NCBI GenBank assembly: GCA_029945375.1
Contig: CM057065.1
Span: 620,001-684,000, forward strand
DNA from: Agaricus subrufescens
Taxonomy: Eukaryota > Basidiomycota > Agaricomycetes > Agaricales > Agaricaceae
Length of the DNA: 64,000 nt
Reading direction: 5' to 3'
Below are positions 11,004-22,447 of this stretch, piece by piece. Each line of letters opens with the position of its first letter. The stretch's first letter is position 1. Below the pieces are notes generated by a model. That model did no database searches. It was not told the DNA's origin and worked only from the letters and a program-made list of their open reading frames with translations. The position numbers and the translations under genes are program-made.

Positions 11004-11938
11004 ATGCTGCACTCTAAGTCGACCCAAGACAGCGTCAGCGTACTTGTACTTCGGAAGGAGAATGAGGAGAAAATCCGCAAGTTTCTGCGCGATCGAGTCC
11101 CCCCCCCTCCAACTGGCTCTCTCTGCCTGAAACATCCATTAAGATCAAAGAGGCTATGCACTAGCCAAACCGATCCTTCTTTGACCCATGCTGGACGGTG
11201 GTTTTCGTTCGTGAGTTACTTATATTCTGTCCTGTCCTTTGTATAACCTATGTTTCTAGTGCAAGAAGTGTGACCGGGTATATTTCTCTATGCGATCCAT
11301 AAACGTCCAAGACCTCATTGCAAACAATGAGGAGTTCCGCGCTCTGATTGAGAAACGTCGGTCTCTGTCGCCAAAGCAGAGGGCAAGCGTGTCAGTCGCG
11401 GTACAGGTCGCCGAGAATCATCCGACCGTGAAGACTTTTGTCTTTTGGACTAAGGTATGAGCATTGTCTTCCTCCGGTGATAATAATGACTGAATTCAGC
11501 TATTATAGTCCAGGCAATCCCCAGCTCAGATCCCATTCTTATGCGACCTTGACAAGCCTTTGCGACTTTTTGATTATCGAGTGTTGTTGAAACAAAAAGG
11601 CATCAAGTACGGTCAAGAGGTTGACGTATTCGATCCCTCTGCCAAAATATGGGTGCCCCTCAAGTGGGGCGCAGAATATTCATGCGGTGAACGTAAAGAT
11701 ATATTTCTGAAGTATGTTGGAGTAGATGTTACCAATTTTGGAATGTATGGGTCCTAGTCAGTAGTAGTTTGAACTTACCTATTCGTTGTTTCATGCAAGC
11801 CAAATACGGAGTTCCCCAAGGTGGCAGGTAGTGTTTTGCGATGGCTACTGTCAATCCTTTGGTAAGACTAGCTGTCAAACGTTTCAAATTTTTCCAATCC
11901 ACGATAAATCAAGGTTTTGCCGGCCAGATATGGAGTAA
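11004..11938 (+). CDS. Hypothetical four-exon protein (258 aa)
   Basis: Exons 11004-11210, 11260-11454, 11509-11744 and 11800-11938 join in phases 0, 0 and 2 with GTGAGT, GTATGA and GTATGG donors and CTAG, ATAG and CAAG acceptors. The product starts MLHSKSTQDSVSVLVL, contains CKKCDRVYFSMRSINVQDL, an Arg-rich helix (ALIEKRRSLSPKQRAS), FDPSAKIWVPLKWGAEYS and a Cys-containing tail (VVFCDGYCQSFGKTSC). The CxxC and CxxxC could bind metal, but no known domain is evident. Sequence just downstream (from 11939) reads like further decayed exons of the same gene, duplicated in tandem, so the true 3' end may be different. Confidence 0.55.
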
Positions 11939-11976
11939 ATTTGGGCAACAAAATCAAGCCTATAGATCTCCAAATC

Positions 11977-12355
11977 GATGAGATTTCCGAAGCACAATGC
12001 GGGCAACCCACAGAAAACTTTTAAAGTCACGGTGATCTCCGATTTCTACGCGATGTCCGAAGTCAAACGCTAGGAACTATTGGTACCGCCAGGTTCGCCC
12101 ACAGTCGGATACGGACAGGTGAATGAAGATTTAAAGATCTATGGCCGTGTAACGTACGATAATTAGCGATGAGATTTCCGAAGCACAATGCGGGCTGCCC
12201 ACAGAGAAACTTTGAAGTCACGGTGGTCTCCGATTTCTACGCGATGTCCGAAGCCAAACGCTAGGAACTATTGGTACCGCCAGGTTTGCCCACAGTCGGA
12301 TACGGGCAGGTGAATGAAGATTTAAAGATCTATGGCCGTGTAACGTACAATAATG
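11977..12355 (+). repeat. 191-bp tandem duplication, two copies, coding-like
   Basis: Copies 11977-12167 and 12168-12355 are nearly identical (GATGAGATTTCCGAAGCACA ... AAAGATCTATGGCCGTGT). Each contains protein-like text split by stops (EAQCGQPTENF, VTVISDFYAMSE, PPGLPTVGYGQVNEDLKIYG). The second copy continues to 12477 (SFIVISGIC stop). It looks like duplicated and decaying exons of the gene at 11004-11938. Confidence 0.75.
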
Positions 12356-12715
12356 AAGGATGTGGAATTAGTGACCGTGTTATGGGTGAACTAGATCTAA
12401 GATACCAATTTTTGGGAAGTAGTATACGCAAACTTAATAATTCTGCCAGTTTCATAGTCATCTCTGGTATATGCTAGGGTCCGAAGTGAGAAATTTTGAG
12501 TAATTGGTGGCTATAGTTTCGCACTAATCCCTATAATAGAACACGAACAGCGACTTTCTCTGGACTGACTGTCAAGACTTAAGCCGGAAGTGGATTTCAA
12601 GGCCCCCCACTTTCTCCTTGAACTGCCACCACCCCATTCCTGTGCTTTGACCTTAACTTTTCACAACGTTTCCGTTGAGGCGTTCCTACTTCTCTGAATC
12701 TTCCTCTTCTCTACC

Positions 12716-14850
12716 ATGGGTAGAAAGAACTCTAACGGTTTGGCAGCTCTCAGTCGCGCCGACAAGGACGTGCTCGCGGAGCTTCTAGATGAGTGTCTTG
12801 AAACGCGTAAGGCTATTGATTCAAATCCAGAGACAACCTCATGGTCTACCATCACTGCATGGGTTGATGGCATTACTATCCCTCATTTTCATAAGACGCG
12901 TCGAACAACTCCAAATGAAAAAGCTGTAAGTAATATTCAAAACTTGGGTATTATTGTACGCTTACAATTTGGGTAGCAAATTCAAAACTGGTACAAAAAC
13001 CAATGTACCAAGCATAATGTCGCCACTCGACGGAAAAATACGCGGGGGAGCGCCGGAATGCGCCAAGTTAGCTCTGGAGGCAAGCGTCCCTGTGTCAGGG
13101 ACATGGTTGCCAACCAATACAAGGGTGATATTTCTCTCTCAGCGAAGGCGGCCGAAGGCGATGAATCTTCTCCTTATATATCGAGGTGGAATATGGCAGT
13201 CACAAACAGAGTACAAGGGCTATCTGTGGAGGAACATGGAGCTTTTCAAGCCAGAGTCAACGAAGAGATTGTAAGGAGGACCGGCCCTCCTACACAAGCG
13301 GAAGTACTTGCGTACGTTTAATTATTTTTTATCTACTTGTTCAAGCTAAAAGAATCACACAGCGCACAAGGTGATTTGAGCGGTAGGATTAGCGAAACTG
13401 TTCGCCACCTTCTGGGATGGGACCGAGGGCAATACGGTGATGCCATTGTTTTTATGACGATGGCTTATCGTGATCACTCAAACCAAATAAGGGAAGAAAA
13501 GTGAGTCACACTTACTTCGAAAGGATACTGCTGAGAACATCTCTAGATTTTTTGTCAGCAATGATAACGATTTCATCGCACATTGCAATCTCTTCAATGA
13601 GCGCTATGACGCCCAATTGAGTGGCTACCTGGCGACTGTGGCCCACATAGCTCTCCCTTGTAAGCTAACGTCTATTCGGGTGATCCGAACCCTACTTCTC
13701 ACCGTCTTTTGTCCTAGTGCATGAAGTATCAAATAATGGGCCCCATGTTAATGGCGCTCCTTCAACACAAACGGACAAGTGAGAACCTTTTTTTGCTTCC
13801 TTAACGAAGTCGCTAATTGTGGTTTTTACAGCACAGGAGCAGCCTCAAACAAGGCTTCTATGCCGACCTCTATCACCAGTCAACAGGCACCTGTCCCTCC
13901 TTCCATCTTTTGCCCCGGGCTGGTTCCCAACCTCGCCTCTCTCCCTAGGGCAGTAGATGTGCCGGGGTCTAACCTTATCTTCGGACCGTCGACTCCTTAC
14001 ATTGATCAACAGGCACCTTTCCCTTCTCCCTTCTATCTGCCTGAGCCAGTTCCGGACCCCGAGCCCGAGCCCGAGCCCGCCCCTCTCTCTGAGGCAGTAA
14101 CCCTGCCGGTGCCTACCCTTATCCTCGAACCCAACCCTGAGCGTGTTCTCACCCTTGGGCCAAACCCCGAACCTGCCCCTCCCTCTGAGCTGGAGCCTAT
14201 ACCCATTTTTGAGCACGCCCCATCACCTCTGCCCGTACTGACTTTTGAGCGTGCCCCATTACCTCTGCCCATACCTCTACAGGCCTCCAAACCCGCTTTT
14301 GTATGTGCCCCCTCCTCTGCACCAGCACCTCCGCTGGTATCTATCTCCGCTCTCGAGCAAGTCTCCAACCCTGAGCACGTGCGCAGCCCTGCACTTGAAA
14401 CCACACGGTTCAATGACCTGAACCCGAGTTCTAACTCCGATAACAGCAGGGACGGCCCTTCCCTGGCTCTACCAGCCAATCAAGATACCAGCCCAACTTC
14501 ACCACCAACCTCGTCAACTGATGCTCATGCCGACTCACATGAAAGCTTATACCTTTCAAAAGGAACCCAGAAGCTACGTCAAAAGCGTGGAGCATCGACC
14601 ACCCAGCCGATTCGGGCCTCAGCATGCTCAAAAAAGCCACCGAAGCAAGCAGGGCCCTTGACGGATAAGAATCAGGTACCTCGTTCAAAGTGAGTCCACA
14701 CATTATTTTCTGCAACTAGTCTCATTGTTTCATTGTAGGGTTCCTGTCAGTAAGCGTTGGGCCTACGTGTCAGATGAAGATGCCACCCCCCCCGCCCCAG
14801 AAGAAGTCTCGCCGCCGCTGAGCAATATCTACTCTTGTGCCATCCATTAA
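12716..14850 (+). CDS. Putative homeodomain-like protein with long Pro/Glu-rich tail, seven exons (608 aa)
   Basis: Exons 12716-12925, 12977-13311, 13363-13500, 13547-13659, 13718-13778, 13832-14689 and 14739-14850 all join in frame with GT donors and AG acceptors. Exon 1 (MGRKNSNGLAALSRADKD) and exon 2 give a basic helix-like segment QIQNWYKNQCTKHN that resembles helix 3 of a homeodomain (WFxN) but is imperfect. Exons 2-5 form a conserved-looking alpha-helical region (YISRWNMAVTNRVQGLS, LGWDRGQYGDAIVFMTMAYRDH). Exon 6 is about 286 residues of low complexity rich in Pro, Glu, Ser and Ala (PEPEPEPAP), ending basic. DNA binding and nuclear location are inferred from the helix and the basic ends. 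Alternatively it is a lineage-specific protein of unknown role. Confidence 0.75.
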
Positions 14851-14929
14851 TAATTATCTAAGGTATGATTATTTAATTCAAAGGATTTATTCGTCAGTTG
14901 AAGTGTGAAGTAGTCCTAAAATCACTGAT

Positions 14930-15690
14930 CACTGGATAAATGCGATTATTGAAATCCCACCAATCACATAACTCACGATTATCACTCGTGGTAATCATGA
15001 TTATCCCGACTGATCACTGGAGTTCAGAGTCTGGATAATCACGATTCCTGTAAGGCTATTGACAACACCACCCCCAATAATCGTGATTATCGAGCCTGAC
15101 TACTAACTTCATAAGTTCACCAATAATCACGATTATCCAGCCCGACTACTGAGTTCACCAATAATCATGATTATCGCAAGTTTGCTGATACCACAACTTA
15201 CCTGGAGCTACGGTAATCATGATTATCATAAATTTGCTGACACCACAAATTGTGATTATCGTGATTATCGTAAGTTTGCTGACACCACAACTTACCCGGA
15301 GCTAGGATAATCATGATTACCATAAATAAATGCATCGATACAACAACTTACGATAATCGTGATTATCGTAAATCTCTCTGCAAAAACACTTTAATCGTGA
15401 TTATAAAATTGCGAAACAAGAACACCGAAAACCTACCCTGTAGCTCTATAAGCACAATAATCACGATTATTTGCATATAGTACAAACTGTGACAAACATG
15501 CAATAAACATTGTTGAAATCACGATTACTCCTTGTAGTACATACCCACATACACTATAACAAACTGTCTCAATCACGATTATTATAATATATCTTACTTT
15601 GTCCCAACCATGACAACCACGTAGCTAATAATCATGATAACACGATTATTTACCATTATCGTGATTCGTGACAAGTTCCACTACTGATTA
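14930..15690. repeat. Palindromic AATCATGATTATC / AATCACGATTATC satellite
   Basis: More than a dozen copies of a short inverted-symmetry core (ATAATCRTGATTAT) are spread over about 760 bp, separated by recurring spacers (AAGTTTGCTGACACCACAAC). Spacing is irregular. Similar units occur at 3.3-3.6 kb. The stretch carries no gene and starts some 80 bp after the preceding stop codon. Confidence 0.85.
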
Positions 15691-15731
15691 ATCGCCGTTA
15701 ATGCCACCGATGCCAGACAACATATTTCAGA

Positions 15732-16160
15732 TTTGGCGACAAGCTGTTAAGAACGTGTCATGACAGCCATGTTCCCATCATCGCGCCGGTGAATATAAAA
15801 GAAGACTGACGCTTGGAAGGCTAAAAAATTAAGTGACTCGGCAACGTTCTGCAAGATAGCCGGTTTGCCAAACACTAGTAGTAACGGCCATCTAACATTC
15901 CCGTCTTTCAACTATTGCTGTCGAAACTCAAGTCTATGCACAATTCCAACACACGCAAAGGAGTGTCAGGCCATGAAACCGAGAGAAAGTCTCGCGTTCT
16001 GTAGAATTTAAGGTTCCTCTAGCTATTGTCTTCTCTAGAAACCTCTCAATGACTACGGGAAAAGTCACTTATATGAGTTTGAGAGGGAGGTCACACATAC
16101 ACGAGTAGTAGGGATGTGGTAAGCATAGGTAGACAATGTGAACGGAATGGCACATATACG
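15732..16160 (-). pseudogene. Decayed relic of a gene-B-like NACHT gene
   Basis: 15732-15876 aligns on the minus strand with the part of gene B around the P-loop (compare TAAGTGACTCGGCAACGTTC and GCAAGATAGC with 21657-21690). 16018-16160 aligns with the start of the NACHT exon, its acceptor region and the small exon 3 of gene B (TGTCTTCTCTAGAAACCTCT, then GTAAGCATAGGTAGACAA). About 140 unrelated bases separate the two pieces and the frames are destroyed. It is a dead copy at the edge of the array. Confidence 0.75.
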
Positions 16161-16300
16161 TGTTGGGACTTCATTCAATGATCAGACAAATTTTTGGCTA
16201 GCTACATCGGATGCCCTCTAAACAACCACACAACATGGACAGCTTCAAAGGTCTGACCTCATAAGTCTCAACAAGATGTTTCAGTAGCGTATATAATACA

Positions 16301-19242
16301 TTAAATAGTACTCCCGAGTTTCATACGCGTATTCTGGCCCAGGAAGGCCCACAGCCAATATGTCCATTCCGAGACACCATCCTCTGGATCAACAAACTCA
16401 ACCTCAATGCAACACATATTCGATGAAGTGAACATAATTGGAACGGTATAATCTGGAAAGCGGGCAATCAAACTGTCCAATTGGCGTGTAAGCCTATCAG
16501 AGCAGAGGGTGCATCCACGCCATTCGAAAGTGGTCCTCCACCTCTGTTCCCTTCCTTGGCTGTATTGGCCTTCTCGTTCATGCTAGATAACATATGTTGT
16601 CAATGGGTATCTGGAAATGCGAACATCTCACTGACCTCGCAAGATGATTCCCATGCATCAGGTAGAACCGTTGATGTAACGGGACGGCGGAACCACATCT
16701 TGATATCGACATCATTCTCAATGTCAGAAGTGCTGATTGCCTTGGCGGGTATTTGCTTGAGTATACCATACGTCACAAATTCATCGCGTCGAGATTTATC
16801 CTGGTGTATGATCTCAGTCACACAAGTATAAAACAAACATATTATGGGACACTCACAAACACCAAGTCGGCGAACTGATTGAAGGGAAAGTTGAGATTAT
16901 GAAACGAAAACCGAGTGTTCAAGAGCTCAATATAAGGTTTGGTCTGGAACACCGGGTTTCCGCGTTCTATGCCTTGCACAACTTGCCCAACTGCGAGCTG
17001 ATACATGCTTTGTCGCGTTCTAGCGTCGTTCCAGCTAATTCCACCCTGAGCCGGCCACGAACACGAAATCTGGTCTCCAGCGCCACTACAGGGAGCTAGT
17101 ATGCCGTAATAATAAGAGGCATCGAGCATATCACAATCAGAGCCATTGGGGGCCTCCTTCAATACTCGCAATGCGCATTCAATCATGATTTGACGAGTTT
17201 CAAGCTTGGGGTCACTGAAAAATCCTGACCTGTGTATATAGTCGAAGAAAGATTTGTGGAAAGGTCCGGGTGCTCTCTGATGTGCTTCATGACGCTCGGG
17301 AAAATCCAAAACGGCACGAAGGCGATTAAGAGCAGTATAAACTTCATTAGGCGTCATTCCCAACCAATTACACAGAACAATCAGGTTTTCCGCTTTGCCC
17401 AAGACAAGATCCCACTCTGACGCTAGTACCAATAAGATTTTTCTAGCGTTTACCATGATCCTAGGCGGAACGTTGGATAAAATTCGCGCATATAGTGCAT
17501 CGAGTAGAGCCATCGGATGCTCTTCGGGGGACAGCTCGGACAATGGAAGCTCATCAATGACATTCAAGACGTCGACGAGCTGTGAGGCCGGGTCACACAC
17601 ATTCGAGTCACCAATATATCTGATGACAGTCTGCGCATAAGCAAATAGCCCGCCGGCAGCATTCGCCAGTTTCCACAACTGCTGTTCATCAGGCCAACAT
17701 GGATCGAGTGAATTTGATGTTCTCCTGATCTCAGCCAGCTCGTGGCGAAGAAGTCTTTCCACATCTGCACGTGCCTCGCTAGAGTCAACAGCTATTTCCT
17801 CCTTGTTGTATGCTGGCATGACCTCGGATTTGGCAAAGAAAGAAATGATGTGTGGTTCGGGACGGCTGGCAATGAGCCATACAATAGGCGACGACGGATG
17901 TGAGATGCAAAAACCTGAGATAAGACGGAGGAGCTCGACTTGGGTACGTGTTTCCTTGCATTCGTCAAGGCCATCAACAATGATCAGCACGCGACCAGTA
18001 GAACATAGGTCGGGGTTGTGAATGAATGGTTGAATGATAAATTTCTCGAATTGAACACTCATTGACGACTGAAGAAGGGATGGATCACGATTGACCTTCT
18101 CCTCGATGACTCGACGGTATACGTCTGATTTGGCAGCGAACTGGTAGGAGAGTGTAATGATAGTTTTTGCTCCGTCGTTGCGTCCATTGATAGAAAGGAA
18201 CACCGACGCTTGATGATTCACTGAGAGCTTGGGAGACTCGGTGACACTCTGCATTATGGCAGACTTCCCAACTCCGGCAGCTCCGACAACCCAGTGTATC
18301 TTTTGGGATCCCGCACAGCGAGCAATAAATTCCAGGCATCGTTCAAGGATTGCTAAGCGAGTCCCGGGATGACATCGAGGGGGTGGGTCTCGAGCGGAGG
18401 AATCAGATGCTGCTCCGGGTATCGTCTCTTTCAGAAGTTTCTCCATGACTACCCGAGTTGCGATTAATAACGCTATCAAAATTAGTCACGCAAACGTACA
18501 GTGGTTCGGATTGTTGAAATTATTGAAGTAATTCGTTAATGCGACTAGTAGAGATATCATCCAAAATTAAATGGCATACAATCACCCGAAGATTATATTT
18601 CTTACTGTTCCCTTGGTTGCCCTCAATGAAGCTCGGTCCCGCCATAGTAAAGTTGTGCGCATTGTTGAATATTTCTGGGCTCCGGTGCTCCGGTGCTGGA
18701 AGCTCCTTGCCAAGAAGTGTCTTTGGATCCCTTAACATGATTCATAGGTTCAATATTGATAAGAGCCTCACCGTTCTTTGTTCAAAAACTAAAGATTGTT
18801 GTGAGGGATCCGTCACGGGTGGATATGATAGACGCTGGGATTGGGGTGAGTCTGAAAGATCTGTGAGATAGAGGGAATCTGTAGGTAGTACGGCAACCAA
18901 ACCTTGGGCACTGGGTCGAGGTATCAGGTTTGAACTGACAGCACTCGTTGACGTGACTGGCCGCGGGATCTGAGAGGATCGACCACTGCGGTCGTTAACA
19001 TGAAGGTGGTCATTGGTCAGGCTACCTGGACAAAGTAAAGGGGAAGTAGCAGATGTAATATCCACTGCCTGCTGCGGGGTACCGTATGTAGATGGAGGGC
19101 GAGAAGGCAAAGCAGGAGCCGTGCTGGGATTTGGAGAATTGGGGGCAGCTTCGTCATTGCGATGCTGTGCTGAGGACGTATGCAAACGCGATGAGCAAGG
19201 TGAGCGTAGAAAACGAGGAACGTGGAAGCAGAAGTTAGGCAT
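16301..19242 (-). CDS. NLR-like NACHT NTPase, gene A of the array (889 aa, six exons)
   Basis: Exons 19242-18772, 18720-18606, 18544-18500, 18448-16857, 16800-16636 and 16582-16301 join with correct phases. The start MPNFCFHVPRFLRSP is the first ATG in frame; the upstream in-frame codons carry no ATG. Residues 1-157: basic amphipathic peptide and Ser/Pro linker. About 175-210: IFNNAHNFTMAGPSFIEG and ALTNYFNNFNN (beta-prone motif). From 211: MEKLLKETIPGAA leads into NACHT, with Walker A GAAGVGKSA (about 265-273), Walker B VLIIVDGLDEC (about 364-373), sensor WLIASRPEPHI, GGLFAYAQTVIRYI, the winged-helix-like LCNWLGMTPNEVYTALNRLR and FHKSFFDYI. The last 94 residues hold CTLCSDRL, FVDPEDGVSEWTY and the end GSTI. 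No WD40, ankyrin or TPR repeats and no membrane segment. Probable cytosolic STAND NTPase switch; immune or cell-death role inferred from the family. Confidence 0.92.
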
Positions 19243-19360
19243 CGGGCTGGTCGAGGGCGGAGGCAAGGCCCATTCGAGCTGCCCATCACACCATTACATT
19301 TAGCAGATCCAAGTTATTTATAGGACTCCAACTAGTGTCTCGACTTTGCTCACGCTCTTG
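19243..19360 (-). promoter_or_regulatory. Promoter of NLR gene A
   Basis: TATAAATA (19314-19323, minus) lies 72 bp before the start codon, preceded by GAGCAAAGTCGAGACACTAG (about 19331-19350). An ATG pair at 19284-19289 lies between TATA and start and opens an out-of-frame ORF. Whether it is translated depends on the transcription start, which is not visible. 19361-19715 is the tail of the gene B side, with no gene. Confidence 0.7.
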
Positions 19361-19715
19361 CCTGATACGTAACTCATTTCATGAAGCGGCCGAGACACAC
19401 ATGTCGTAACGGAAGCAAGGCTATCCTAGCCACTTTATATCACTGTCTTCGCACCGCAACACGTCGTTACACTTGCTGGTATGGTCTGTAATTTGTACGA
19501 TATCGATTTCAACATCAGCCAATAGATATTTTCTATCGCTACAGTTAGATGTGTAGAATTACTCGAACCAGGACAGTGGTTGGACTCATCTCGAGAACTT
19601 TTACGTTGCTCAAAAGCAGCGCACATCTAACACACATACCACCTCCCACCAAAAAAAGACCTATATGAGAATCGAGTCTGGTTGAGTGATAAGGAATCAT
19701 TGATCAACCAACACA

Positions 19716-22447
19716 TCATACATCGCTACCACTATTACACTCCCCCGGCGCGAGTTCACACCAAAACCTATATACCCACTCCGACACACCATCCTCATCA
19801 ACAAACCGAAACTCTACACAACATTCTCCAGCTGAGGTGACCAACACCGGGACAGTACAATGCAGAGACCGCACGAGCTGACGTTCAAACCGACCGTAAC
19901 AGACTGCACAGTCATTTCGCGAGAAAACAGTCACCCAATTCTGATCATCCCCTTCTTCCCACTCGCCTTCACGTTCATGCTGTAGAACGTTTTAAATTGT
20001 ATATGATAACAGATACAAACACAGTACTCACTTGGCAAGACGAACTCCACAGATCAGATAAATTTGATACAGGGGTAGAGGGTCGATGGAAACTGCAATT
20101 AACTTCATCGAATATACTCGAAATGTCAATCGCCTTCAGCGGTAGCTCTCCAAGTATATCGCTCATTACAAATTCATGACGTCGACCCTCATCCTTAAAC
20201 ATAGATTCAGCCTCGCAACTCCAGAAAAAAAAATTTAAATGAAAAACTCACAAACACTACAGCGCACAGCTCGTTATAAGGAAAAAAGTCACGATCATGC
20301 TCCTCAAACACAGTGGTGAGGAGACGAATGCAGAACACGCTCTGGAAAGCAGGGTCTCCAATCTCTATCCCAGCAATGACCTCACGGATGGCCAATTTAT
20401 ACATACTTATTCTCGTTCCATTGTAACTCGAATCGACCTCCTTATCAGCACGCCAACTAAGCGAAATCTTGTCCACAGAGCCAAAGCCACGCGCCAGAAT
20501 ACCACCGTACGTTCCGTAATCCACCTCCCCAAAATCGATACCATTGCAAGCCTCCTCTAAGATCCTGAAAGAACACTGAGTCTTCAATTGTTGAGCTTCG
20601 TATTGAATATCCTGGGAGAACCCCGATCGTTCAAAGTCAGATACGTAATCGATGAATGATTTGTGGAATGGCACTGGCTTCTCCTCGTAGGCGTCGTCAC
20701 GTCTAGGAACACGCAGAACAGATCGGAAAGGATTGATGGCAGCATAAGCATCATCGGGCGTAATTTCTAACCAATTGCAGAGTAGAATAAAGCTCTCTCT
20801 GGGAAGGGGCGGAAAAGATGGCCGGTGCAAGACTGAGTCCCAATCTGATGATAATGCGAGTAAAACTTTTCGAGTATTCATCATGACCTTAGATGGGACC
20901 TTGGAAAGGATCCGCGAATACAAAGCATCCAACATCGCCATGGGGTGTGCCTCTCCGCTCGCGACCATCATCGGATGATTATCAATGAGGTTCAGAATGT
21001 CAGAGAGTTGTGAAGCAGGACTTCCGATGGTCGTGTCGCCGATATACCTCATGACCGTATCTGCATACGCAAATAGGCCACCTGCGGCATTAGCGAGCTT
21101 CCACAAATCCTCCTCGTCGGGCCACTGGGGATCGAGTGAATCATATGCCAATTTAACCTCTGCCAGCGCATCACGAAAGAATCGTTCGACATCGGCGCGG
21201 CCCTCATCGGAATCTACCAGTATTTCTTCCTTCTCGTGGACTAATATGACCTCAGTTCTAGAAAAGAAGGAGGTAATGTGTCCTTCAGGACGGCTAGCAA
21301 TGAGCCATACAATGGGGGAAGAGGGATGCGAGATACAGAGATTAGAAATGAGGCGGAGGAGCTCGATTTGAGTCCGCGTGTCGCGGCATTCATCAAGGCC
21401 GTCAAGGATGATCAAGACGCGACAAATAGTGGCCATATTTGTGTTGTGAATGAAGGGCTGGATGATGAATTTGTTGAACTGGACAGCCATTGACGACTGA
21501 AAGAGGGATGGGTCACGGGTGATCTCATCCTCAATGATCTGGCGATATGCCTCAGATCTGGCAGCGAGCTGATAAGACAGTGTCATGATGGCCTTGTTTC
21601 CATCATTGCGCCCGTTAATAGAAAAGAAGACTGACGCCTGGCAGTCGACTAAAGGAATAAGTGACTCGGCGACATTCTGCAAGATAGCTGATTTGCCAAC
21701 GCCAGCAGCGCCGACTATCCAGCGCACCCGTTTCCCACTATCACTGCCGGAAATAAAGTCCACGCATCGTTTCAATACAGCTAAACGAGTCCCAGGATGA
21801 CATCGAGGAGGAGGATCGCGTGCTGAAGAATCAAATGCTGCTCCTGGTATTGTTTTCTCTAGGAACTTCTCCATGACTAGAAGAAACACGGTAAGTGGAG
21901 AGTGTTAAACAGGGATATTGCTTACATTGGGCTGAGAGGGAATTCATATACACGACTAATTACGACGTAGTAAGCATAAGCAGACAACGCGAAGGGAACG
22001 TCACTCACCGCTACCTACGTCTCCATCTATAAAGTTCCCCGTCACAGACAGATTGTGGGCCTGATGAAACATACCTTGGTTCTGTTGTCGTAGTTGAGGC
22101 AAACGCGAGGATGGGGAATGATGGAAGTGCAGAGCAGCCGAATCCCGAGAGAACAGTACAGGTGCTGATTTCGAGTCAATGACACCGGCCGAGGTGTCAG
22201 ATTGTGACATTGATATGGTTTCGTTGGTAGGAAGATGGTCTGCCTGGCTGCGACGATCCACTGAGTGCTCTCCTATTGATGCAGGAAGGTCTGCATTGAC
22301 ATTTGCAACTTGCTCCGGTGCAGGAGGTGCGTGTGACAACGAAGAGGACGGGACGCAGGAAGAATCCGGGATCGTAGTATTTGGTGACCGCGAGCGTGAA
22401 CGGCGAAGGCCCAGAAATCGAGGAAGATGGAGAGCAAAGTCAGGCAT
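19716..22447 (-). CDS. NLR-like NACHT NTPase, gene B of the array (839 aa, five exons)
   Basis: Exons 22447-22009, 21955-21926, 21876-20252, 20193-20032 and 19979-19716. Intron 1 of the paralogs is absent, so peptide, linker and the first half of the beta motif form one exon (MPDFALHLPRFLG ... GMFHQAHNLSVTGNFIDG). NACHT: Walker A GAAGVGKSAIL, Walker B VLIILDGLDEC, WLIASRPEGHI, GGLFAYADTVMRYI, LCNWLEITPDDAYAAI, FHKSFIDYV. The C-terminal module keeps CAVCYGRF and FVDEDGVSEWVY, but its end is diverged (SGSDV rather than GSTI). It is the most divergent intact member; the relics at 15.7 and 40.1 kb resemble it most, so it marks an older subfamily. Start chosen by alignment to MPDF; upstream codons in frame have no ATG. 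Confidence 0.9.

Noticed and set aside
13845..14479. Minus-strand frames opposite exon 6 of the Pro-rich gene
   Set aside because: They mirror the low-complexity PEPEP-coding exon; the plus-strand gene has seven phase-matched exons.
16842..18479. Calling these genes NB-ARC rather than NACHT
   Set aside because: Walker B is VLIIVDGLDEC with the small residue and DE pair typical of NACHT, followed by ASRPE and FHKSF-type motifs of fungal NACHT proteins; the GLPL motif of NB-ARC was not seen.
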